64,000 bases of DNA from Basidiobolus meristosporus CBS 931.73 (taxonomy: Eukaryota; Basidiobolomycota; Basidiobolomycetes; Basidiobolales; Basidiobolaceae), in the NCBI GenBank assembly GCA_002104905.1, contig MCFE01000460.1:1-64000 (forward strand), written 5' to 3'. The notes below the pieces were generated by a model. The model worked only from the letters and a program-made list of their open reading frames with translations, searched no databases and had not been told where the DNA came from. The position numbers and the translations under genes are program-made. Positions 1 to 8,918 of this stretch are shown here, in pieces (position 1 is the stretch's first letter; each line of letters begins with the position of its first letter).

Positions 1-2321
1 CTTGGGAGCTTCCTTAGCAGATCAGAAGAACTGTGGTTGATCAAGTCACTGCTGAGCTCTGCAACTCAATGAGTTGATATATTTGAGTCTGATACCAAAG
101 CACTGATGTAACTAGCGTGCAAATGCAGTTTATTTGATCAAACTTGGACAACTCTATCAGAAGTTATGATTGATCTAAGTGGATGCCAATTTTGACTATA
201 TTACTCTCAAATAGTCAAATACTCTGGACAAATGATGTCAGGAGGTCTTTTATGCTCAAACACACTGTGGTCCTACCTGTAAGGAAGTCCAAAACCATCC
301 CACAAAAGTAGTTTCCCTTGGATCATCAGCAGAAAAAGAAAAATAAGAAAAACTGGAAATACTACTACAGCAAATTAGGGTACTTCCTAAATGAAGCCAA
401 AACCTATGTAGGCTGTATTTGGACTATCTAGCTTTGCAGATATGTTCCATGGAGCCTTGTGTACCCTGTTTCCAAGCCAGAAACCCCAGAAGAGCTTTGA
501 CACTTCAAAAGGATCTGTCAGATGCTGTAGTATATATCAGAGCAGATTATTTAATGCAGAAGTCTTGATGTCTGCTTTCTATGGATCTGAAAGAAAAAGG
601 TGCAAGAATCAACCAGATGGTTTTTATGGATTCTGAAGACACTGAGAAGATCAGTTAGCCCTGCAAATCAAGCCCAAGGTTGAACATAACTATCAGGAGA
701 ATCAGGATAATCAAAGTCCTTGTTAAGTAGAATTGTACTTCCAGAAGAGCACCAGTATCTACTCTACAAGTATACTCTGATAAGACAAAAGCAGCTGTAT
801 CAGTCCAAATCAGTAGAAGCATTCTAAAAATAGCTACCAAACAGCCAATGGTAATTTCTGATACTACACTGGGTAAATCAAGAAGCAAGTGGACTTTGAA
901 TATACAGCAAGTGAAGTCAGTCCAAAGAAAATTACTGCTACTTAAGGAAGACAAATATGACCACTCTAGATCATTTTTATGGATATAAATCACTAAATAG
1001 ATGTGGTCCAAGTGGGAGCAGGCTATCCCAGCTCAGAGTTGAGCAAAATCTTTTTTTTTTGACCATGTTTGTATTTGCCACTGTGCCAGGAAATGAGGAT
1101 ATTCTTGATCAGGCATAAATGACAAAACCTTAACTTGGGCCAATATAGGTTGTTTCTTTTACCTCATAAAGAGTCTCTATGATGGAAGTAACTGTCTCTG
1201 AGCCAAATATAGACATACGGTGAAGCTGTCTAAATGAATTAGACTTTTGCCTGGTATGGTGGTGCATAAGTCCAAGGGAGAGATACGTTCAACACTTCTC
1301 AAGTGTTTTGTGTGTGGGGTGTTCACTGGGTGTGATAACCTCTGGCAAAAGCTTGCTAGGAATACTTGGGTTCTGTCTCTAATCTAATGTGAAGGGGAAT
1401 AAAGCCACAAGCTTGTCAAGGGAAAACTATTGAGCTACAATCCCCAACTTAGTTGGCGTCTTAACAAAAGTATGTGCTGGGTTCAGCATCCTTTGAGATG
1501 ACAATGTACTAAAGCTTCCAAAGTCAAAACAACTGTAAACTCCACCAGCAGGGACTTGATAAGGATGCAGCTGTGGTCAATAGTTACAAAGACAGAAAAG
1601 TATCTTTGCCTGTGCAAGAACAAACTTGGGCAAGAATCAAATATAATAAAAGATACCTACTCTGAGTATTCCTCACAAGTAGTGCCTCCAAGGTCAGTTG
1701 GCTGTCAGTGTGGTTTCCTGGGAGTGTCCTGTGGTCTAGGGTTGGAAGTTCAGGTAGCAGCAGGTAGCAGTGGTCACACTAATTAACAAGTTGGTATATT
1801 GAAAAAAGGGATGATGATTCATTGTTAAGGGATAGCCTCCCTTATAGACTTTTCTTACTGGCTAATTGATTACTAATCATGGTGCTCCAGAAGGTTCTGG
1901 ATATCAATAGAAATCTTAATGACATCAGAATGACCTAAGAATGTTCTAAGTAGGTGCTGGAAGGTTCTAAGAGGCACAGCACATCCAATCAATCAGGAAT
2001 CAGTATTCTGAAACCTGTGTAACATAGGGATACCATATATGGTATGGAAGTGGTAGGGATGGTGATACAGGTTGATCATGTGCCACAGGTACTGGCGCAG
2101 GTACTTACCTAATATAGAAGCACTTATAGCTGGTAATCTTACATAAAGTGAGGGATAATTTATGCAATAAGGTAAGCATGTGTGATAGTCAACTGGCTTA
2201 TGGGATAGTACTGATTGGGTAAGACAAATGTGATAAAACTAAAATAAGTGCAGTAGAGATATAGGGAAGTAGAAAATAAGGGAATGAGCACATCTGTCAG
2301 TGGGTGTCACTGTCACCCCAC
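1..2321. other. Old degenerate repeat-like DNA, no intact gene
   Basis: No intact gene is visible. On the + strand a frame from about 160 to 1000 stays open for long stretches between scattered stops, which suggests a decayed coding sequence, possibly retroelement, but I cannot match it to a named domain. A perfect 16-bp palindrome lies at 2030-2045. The stretch ends abruptly where the copia-family sequence begins near 2322. Confidence 0.4.
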
Positions 2322-5300
2322 TACAGCGCCAATAAGAAGGAAGAAGAAAATGCTTTAATAAGCAATGATAACCAACAAAGGAGATACCCAAGACCCTGCA
2401 AAGGCAACAGCAACCTATTTTGCAACTACTGCAAAAGGAAAGGACACACATCAGACCGGTGTCTCAAAAGGAGAGATTATCAGCAAAAGAAGCCTGAATA
2501 TGGAAATGCTGCAACTACTGAAGATAGACTATTCATATCTGCACTAAATATGACCACAAACAAGGATTCTCAGATGTGGTATATAGACTCTGGAGCTTCT
2601 CAACACTTTGCTCACCAAAAAGAACTTTTTACCCAATATCAAGAAATTCCAATTAAGAAGGTTTTCATGGGTGACAATAGAACACTTGATGCAGTGGGAG
2701 AAGGAACTATCCAAGTAAACCTTAGAAGCAGTGAAGGAAGCCATACACTGACCCTTAAAGAAGTACTCTATGTACCAGAAATAGCCAAGAACCTACTTGC
2801 TGTAAGCAAGGCCACAGCAGAAGGACTCAGTTTCAGTTTTGACAATTCTGGATGCAGGATCACTGATCAAAATGGTGCCCATATTGCTTTGGGCATCAGA
2901 GATCAGAATCTATACAAGTTGACTTATATTCCATCATATTTGGAAGCCAATATAAGTGACTTGAATCAAGAAACACCAATGCTTTGGCACAGAGAATTTG
3001 GACACATCAATTTTGATTATTTGTGCCAAATGATCAAAGATCAGCTAATTTCTGGAGTGAAAATTGATCCCCCAGCTAATTTGGTGCACTGTGAAGCCTG
3101 CATATACAGGAAACAAGCCAGACAACTGTTCAAGAGCTCTGGATTAATCCAAACTAAGAAAAAATTAGATCTAATTCACTCAGATCCGTGTGGAGCTATG
3201 CAAAATTTATCCTTAGGTGGGATGAAGTATTTAATCACTTTTATTGATGATTATACAAGATACACATGGGTCTACTTCATGGAGAGAAAGGAAGAAGCTC
3301 TGTCTAAGTTCAGGGTGTTTAAAGCCATGGTGGAGAGAGAAACTGGTGAAAAAATCAAGAAAATATGCTCTGACAATGGTGGAGAATTTACCTCAAAACT
3401 CTTCATCCACTTCTGCAAAACTCATGGGATAAAGCAAGAGACTACTGTATCACACTCCCCACAGCAAAATGGAGTAGCAGAACGTGCTAACAGATCCATA
3501 ATTGATATGGCAAGATCTATGATCCCTGATCAAGAATTATCCTATGATTTTTGGGCAGAATCAGTTGCCACTGCTGTCTACCTTCAAAATAGGAGTTATA
3601 ACAGAATACTTTGTGATTCTACTCCATTTGAAGCATGGTATGGATACAGACCAAGTGCAGAACATCTAAGAATATTTGGGTGTACAGCATATGCCACAAA
3701 AATGGCCAGAAATCAGTCAAAATTTGAGCCAAAAAGTGTAAAATGCATATTTTTGGGCTACTGCAATGAGAGTAAGGCATACAGACTCTACAATACCAAA
3801 GCAAAGAAGCTTATCAAGTCCAGGGATGTGTTGTTTGATGAATATTCAAAATTTTCACAAAAAATGACATCAGATGATGACAAAGATCTGCTCTCAAGTC
3901 CACCAATTGTCAGGATTGAATCAGAGCAAAACAATGAAGATTTTTCACTCCAGAGGACTCTACAACCATGGTTCAGCCAGAATCAGTGCCCAGGAATATC
4001 CCAGAAGTGATCATTCCAGTATCAAATGCCCGGAGATCAAATCGGACAAGAAATAGCCCAAAATACTATATCAATGAGGGTACAAACTTAGCCTATGCCT
4101 ATTCAGTCCATATTGATGAACCCCAGACTGTAAAAGAGGCCCTAAATAGCCCTCAGACAAAGTTTTGGAGATCTGCAATGACTGAGGAATATCAGGCCCT
4201 GATGGAAAATCAAATTTGGGACTTAGTCAAATTACCAATCAACCAAAAATCAATTGGATGCAGATGGGTCTTCAAGACAAAATACAAGGCTGATGGTACA
4301 ATTGAAAGATACAAAGCAAGACTTGTAGCCAAAGGATACTTTCAAACAAAAGGACTTGACTATACTGAGACCTTTGCACTGGTAGCCAAGTTTAATTCCA
4401 TCAGATTAATATTGGCTATTGCAGTCAAATATAAGTTTTTTATTCATCATATGGATGTAAAACTGCATTTTTGAATGGAGAACTTGATGAGGACATGTAT
4501 ATGGACTAGCCTGATGGGTTTGTTTGCCAAGATAACTCCCATTTGGTCTGCAAGCTTAAAAAGTCACTATATGGTCTCAAACAATCACTGAGAGCCTGGA
4601 ATTGCAAGATAGATTCTTATTTGGAATCTTTGAGTTTCAAAAGAAGTAATGCTGACTATAGTATATACTATAAGCCAGATAGAGAAAATCCAATTCTATT
4701 AGCTCTATATGTGGATGATCTTATCATAGCCGCCAATAACCTAGAAACATTGGAAAAGACTAAATCCAGCCTATCTAAGGAGTTCAAGATGTCCAATCTA
4801 GGAGAACTTAGTTACTACTTAGGGATTAAGTTCTCCATACACAGAAGTACCCAGACTATCACCCTAAGCCAATCCAAGTATATTCAAGATATACTAAAGA
4901 AGTACCAAATGGAAGACTGTAAACCGGCAGCTACCCCAATGGAGACAAACCTTAACTTGGTCAAAATGCAACCAAATCAAGAGAGCTTGGTGCCATCTGA
5001 AAGCCCTGACCTTCCTTATCAATCTATGATCAGCAGTCTGATGTATATTATGCTTGGAACATGTCCAGATATCTCATATTCAGTGGGAGTTGTCAGCCAA
5101 CATAATCAGAATTATGGATCTGATCATATTGCAGCAGTTAAGCAGATTTTTAGATACCTAAAAGGAACTGCTGATATTTGCTTAAGATACACTTATAAGG
5201 ACTCAGAACAAGATCTTGTGGGATACGCTGATCCCAATTGGGGACAAAATTTAGAAGACAAAAGATCCACCACAGGATACACCTTTCTTTACTGTAAAGG

Positions 5301-5688
5301 AGCAATTTCATGGAATTCAAGAAAGCAACCAACCATAGCACTTTCCACCACAGAGGCAGAGTATATGGCAGCCTGTGAAGCTACAAAAGAAGCAATGTGG
5401 TTAAGAAAGCTCTTTACAGATTTAGGCCTATGTCAAAAAATGCCTATTACTATATTTCAGGATAATCAAGGATGTATACAATTTGGTAGAGATCCAACTT
5501 TTCATGCTAGAACCAAGCACATAGATATTAGACATCATTTCATACATGAAGCTATAGAGAATAACTTAGCTAGCTTAGTTTACTGTCCTACAGATGAAAT
5601 GATTGCAGACATATTTACCAAACCATTAGCTAGTGACAAGTTTGAATATCTTAGGTCAATATTAGGACTAGTCAGTACAAACATTTAG
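2322..5688 (+). pseudogene. Broken gag-pol polyprotein of copia copy 1
   Basis: Visible in order: a CCHC knuckle (CNYCKRKGHTSDRC), an intact aspartic protease site (DSGAS), an integrase with an H-H-C-C zinc finger and catalytic segments (FIDDY, SDNGGEF, PQQNGVAE), reverse transcriptase with YVDDLIIA, and RNase H with LSTTEAEY and DNQGC. Compared with the copy at 29.6 kb, one base is missing near 3936-3941 and another near 4463. A CAG codon has become the stop TAG at 4507-4509. The frame therefore runs 2304-4010, then 3968-4474, then 4543-5688. The original polyprotein cannot be made from this copy. The RNase H end and the 3' LTR follow directly. Confidence 0.92.
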
Positions 5689-5699
5689 CTGAGTGGGAG

Positions 5700-6048
5700 T
5701 GTTGTAAAAATTTGTATTTCCACCTAAATATTCACCTAACTTAGTCACTTAGATCATCACCTTCAAATCCTAGAGAATACTGACCAAATTCCTTGTTGGG
5801 ATTTACTTGGAATATTTTCACCAAAATACCAGGTACCCAGAACATGAAAATTCTCAAAGTTGTCCAAACAGCCCCAAACTTTGCACACATGTTCTTGGGA
5901 CCTTTCTTAACCTATTCTACATGTTTGTAATGCCAAGACCAGGTAAAAGTATAAATACTACTTTTACATTCAATAAATCATTAAGTGAAAACCACATTAT
6001 CTACTTGTTCTCCCAGTCACTTCCAATATCTCCAAGACTCTTACAACA
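5700..6048 (+). repeat. 3' LTR of copia copy 1
   Basis: A 349-bp LTR that begins TGTTGTAA and ends TTACAACA, an 8-bp terminal inverted repeat. It follows the pol stop and a purine-rich tract (GAGTGGGAG). It is the same length as both LTRs of the copy at 29.6-34.6 kb. It contains a TATAAATA box and, shortly after, AATAAA. Confidence 0.93.
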
Positions 6049-6274
6049 CCTCATCCCACAACCCCATTAGTATTAGCCAATATCTCTCAGCATCAGTATA
6101 GCCAAAAAGTATATATAGTCCTATCCCCCCTTAAGTATTCCTCAGTCTGATAAACACAGGTCTTGAATAAACAGCCTTGCCTTGGAAATCCACCTTGCCT
6201 TGTTGATTCACACCTAAGCCCTTTCCTGGTCCTGCCTTGCCTAGCTCTACTCTCCTACCTTGTGTCTATTCATA
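6049..6274 (+). repeat. Fragment resembling the 3' part of another LTR
   Basis: This spacer between two copia copies holds a TATATATAG box near 6107, an AATAAA near 6166, and a pyrimidine-rich tail with repeated CCTTGCC ending in ...ATAACA. That is the layout of an LTR R-U5 end from a different family. No 5' TG end is visible, because copy 1's LTR abuts it. The copia copy on the - strand begins right after it. This is inference from layout only. Confidence 0.3.
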
Positions 6275-6284
6275 ACATCATAGA

Positions 6285-7672
6285 TCATAGATCTTGCATA
6301 TCAATTATTGATCTGTTAGCAAGTTCTGCTACTCCATTTTGCTGTGGGGAGTATGGTACAGTAGTCTCTTGCTTTATCCCATGAATCTTGCAGAAGTGGA
6401 TGAAGAGTTTTGAGGTATATTCTCCACCATTGTCAGAGCATATTTTCTTGATATTTTCACCAGTTTCTCTCTCCACTATGGCTTTAAACACCCTGAGCTT
6501 AGACAGAGCTTCTTCCTTTTTCTCCATGAAGTAGACCCATATGTATCTTGTATCATCAGCAATAAAAGTGATTAAATACTTCATCCCACCTAAGGATAAA
6601 TTTTGCATAGGTCCACAGATATGAGTGAACTAGATTTAATTTTTTCTTAGTTTTGATTAACCCAGATCTCTTGAACAGTTGTCTGGCTTGTTTCCCATAT
6701 ATGCAGGCTTCACAGTGCTCCAAATTAGCTGGGGGATCAATTTTTACTATAGAAATTAGCTGATCTTTGATCATTTTGCGCAAATAATCAAAATGTATGT
6801 GTCCAAATCCTCTGTGACAAAGCATTGGTGTTTCTTCATTCAAGTTACTTATATTGGCTTCCAAATATGATGGAATATAAGTCAACTTGTATAGATTCTG
6901 ATCTCTGATACTCAAAGCAATATGGGTACCATTTTGATCAGTGATCCTGCATCCAGAATTGTTAAAACTGAAGCTGAGTCCTTCTGCTGTGGCCTTGCTT
7001 GCAGATAGTAGCTTCTTGGCTATTTCTGGTACATAGAGTACTTCTGTAAAGGGCAGTGTATGACTTCCCTTACTGCTTCTTAGGCTTACTTGGGTAGTTC
7101 CTTCTCCCACTGCATCAAGTGTTCTATTGTCACCCACAAAAGCCTTCTTAATTGGAATATCCTAAACCTGTCTTTCAGGCTATTCAAGATGGTTACTATC
7201 ACATCCTCATCAGTAGTTGGTACGCTCACAGATTCCATTTCATCTACCAGCAGGGTAATTCTGTAAATTGGATTTTTCATTTCTTCTACTGGCTGCATCT
7301 TTGTAGTAAAGAGTTTTTGTCTCAGATACATTTTCTTAGCAGCTGAACATGACTGGTAGGTGTCTTTTAATGCCTTCCAGGCATTCTTTGCTGTTTTTGC
7401 TCTTGAGCATTGAATTAGCAATTTGTCCTTGACATTGAGGCAAATGCAGTTAAAGGCACTTTGTTCTTTCTTCTGGTACTTTAAGGCCTCCTCTCCTATG
7501 TTTTTAGGAGGGCATTCTTCTCCCATGACAATATCCCAAAGGCCTCTTTCTTGTAGCAGCATCTTCATCTTCACCTTCCACACTTAGTAGTAAGATCCAT
7601 CCAACTTTTGAGCAGAGGGAAAAGTTCCAGTAATAGCAGTAGTAGAGATTGCAGGGAGTGACAGCTTGGGGC
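6285..7672 (-). pseudogene. Broken gag-pol remnant of copia copy 3
   Basis: Reading frames at 7583-7086, 7137-6556 and 6608-6285 give a Gag N-region (KMKMLLQERGLWDIVMG), then after the internal deletion the post-protease segment (GDNRTLDAVGEG), the integrase HHCC finger (CEACIYGKQARQLF) and the first half of the integrase core (SDNGGEYTS). Frameshifts separate the pieces, one at about 6600 with ATCC/TAGG wording like that seen in the other copies. It has no coding capacity as a whole. Confidence 0.87.
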
Positions 7673-7680
7673 TCATAGCC

Positions 7681-8029
7681 TGTTGTAAGAGTCTTGGAGA
7701 TATTGGAGGTGATTTGGAGGACAAGTAGCTTATGTGGTTTTCACTTAATGATTCATTGAATGTAAAAATAGTATTTGTACTTGAACATGGTCTTGGCATA
7801 AAAAACATGTAGAATAGGTTAAAAAAGGTCCCAAGAGCATGTGTGCAAAGCTTAGGGCTGCTTGGACAGCTTTGAGAATTTTCATGTTCTGGGTATCTGG
7901 TATTTTGGTGAAAATATTCTAAGTAATTCCCAACAAGGAGTTTGGTCAGTATTCTCTAGGATTTGAGGGTAATGATCTAAGTAACCAAGTTAGGTGAATA
8001 TTTAGATGGAATTACAAATTTTTACAACA
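7681..8029 (-). repeat. 5' LTR of copia copy 3
   Basis: A 349-bp LTR, reverse orientation, TGTTGTAA at 7681 on + and TTACAACA ending at 8029. On the gag side it is preceded on the + strand by GGGGCTCATAGCC, a one-base variant of the family's primer-binding site. Confidence 0.92.
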
Positions 8030-8512
8030 ACTATCACATCCTCATCAGTAGTTGGTATGCCCACAGATTCCATTTCATCTACTAGCGGGGTAATTCTGTT
8101 AATTGGATTTTTTGTTTCTTCTCCTGGCAGTATCATTGTAGTAATCAATTTTTGTCTAAGATACATTTTCTTGGCAGCTGAGTATGACTGGTAGGTGTCT
8201 TCTGATACCTTCCAGGCATTCTTTGCCATTTTTGCTCTTGAGCATTGAATTAGCAATTTGTCTGTAACATTATGGCAAATGCAGTTAAAGGCACTTTATT
8301 CTTTCTTCTGGTACTTTAAGGCTTCCTCTCCCATGTTTCTTGGAGGGCATTCATCTCCCATGACAATATCCCAAAGGCCTCTTTCTTGTAGCAGCATCTT
8401 CATCTTCACCTTCCACACTTGGTAGTTAGAGCCATCCAACTTTTCAGCAGAGTGAGAAATTCCAGTAATATTTGTAGTATACCTTGCAGAGAGGGACAGC
8501 TTGGGGCTCATA
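8030..8512 (-). pseudogene. Gag fragment of copia copy 4
   Basis: Starts with ATG at 8510-8512 (MSPKLSLSA), inside the primer-binding site. It then reads KLDGSNYQVWKVKMKMLL, close to the UBN2/copia Gag pattern. The frame breaks near 8300, where GAGGCAAATGC of the other copies has become AATAAAGTGC-type sequence, and resumes at 8256-8030. It ends at the junction with the LTR of copy 3. It keeps the Gag start that has been damaged in the 29.6-kb copy. Confidence 0.8.
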
Positions 8513-8515
8513 ACC
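8503..8515 (-). promoter_or_regulatory. Primer-binding site of copia copy 4
   Basis: On the - strand this is GGTTATGAGCCCC, directly after the LTR. It is complementary to GGGCTCATAACC, the anticodon arm of fungal initiator tRNA-Met as known from yeast. This indicates half-tRNA priming as in Drosophila copia and Ty5. It contains the gag ATG. Confidence 0.75.
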
Positions 8516-8847
8516 TGTTGTAAGAGTCTTGGAGATATTGGAAGTGATTTGGAGGACAAGTAGCTTATGTGGTTTTCACTTAATGATTTATTGAATGTAA
8601 AAGTAGTATTTGTACTTTTACATGGTCTTAGCATAACAAGCACATAGAATAGGTTTAGGAAGATCCCAAGAATATGTGTGTAAAGTCTGGGGCTGTTTGG
8701 ACAGCTTTCGGAATTTTCATGTTTTGGGTAAATATTTTAAGTGAATCCCAACAAAGAATTTGGTCTGTATTCTCTAGGATTTGAAGGTAATGATCTAAGT
8801 GACCAAGTTAGGTGAATATTTAGGTGGAAATACGAATTTTTACAACA
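8516..8847 (-). repeat. 5' LTR of copia copy 4
   Basis: A 332-bp LTR on the - strand bounded by TGTTGTAA (8516) and TTACAACA (8847). It has small internal deletions relative to the 349-bp versions, so it is probably an older copy. Confidence 0.88.
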
Positions 8848-8853
8848 GTTCTT

Positions 8854-8918
8854 AGTTGAAAACCACAAAATTTACTTGTTCCCCAACCACTTCTAAAATT
8901 GCCAAAACTATTACAGTG
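8854..8918 (+). repeat. Relic of a diverged copia LTR end
   Basis: AGTTGAAAACCACAAAATTTA and the following bases match the end of the family LTR on + with many substitutions, running to CTATTACAG. It directly abuts copy 4's LTR in the opposite orientation, so the younger element may have inserted next to or within an older one. Confidence 0.55.

Larger units (their letters stand above)
2322..6048 (+). mobile_element. Ty1/copia-family LTR retrotransposon, copy 1, 5'-truncated
   Basis: This copy aligns by eye, almost base for base, with the fuller copy at 29569-34606. It begins only at the equivalent of the end of gag, just before the zinc knuckle. The 5' LTR, primer-binding site and most of gag are missing. 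It keeps the order zinc knuckle, protease, integrase, reverse transcriptase, RNase H and 3' LTR, which is the Ty1/copia arrangement with integrase before RT. The sequence upstream of 2322 is unrelated to the family. The copy is non-autonomous: it has two one-base deletions and a nonsense codon in pol. Confidence 0.93.
6275..8029 (-). mobile_element. Copia-family element, copy 3, 3'-truncated
   Basis: Same family as the 29.6-kb copy, on the - strand. Read from 8029 downward it has the 5' LTR, gag, part of protease, the integrase zinc finger and half of the integrase core, ending near the equivalent of RSIIDMARS at about 6285. RT, RNase H and the 3' LTR are absent. An internal deletion of about 0.4 kb at roughly 7165 joins mid-gag to the sequence after the protease active site, removing the zinc knuckle and DSGAS. 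Its LTR end at 8029 abuts gag sequence of a further copy. Confidence 0.88.
8030..8847 (-). mobile_element. Copia-family element, copy 4, only 5' LTR and partial gag
   Basis: On the - strand, from 8847 downward: an LTR, the primer-binding site (8503-8515) and the first part of gag (8512-8030), stopping exactly where the LTR of copy 3 begins. The simplest reading is that copy 3 inserted into gag of copy 4 and the far side was later lost. A TGTTG/ACAACA-bounded LTR and the MSPKLSLSA Gag start identify the family. Confidence 0.85.

Noticed and set aside
5150-5341. Genes on the strand opposite copia pol
   Set aside because: These and similar frames (for example 2239-2451, 3619-3804, 32175-32360) are antisense shadows repeated in each copy of the element.
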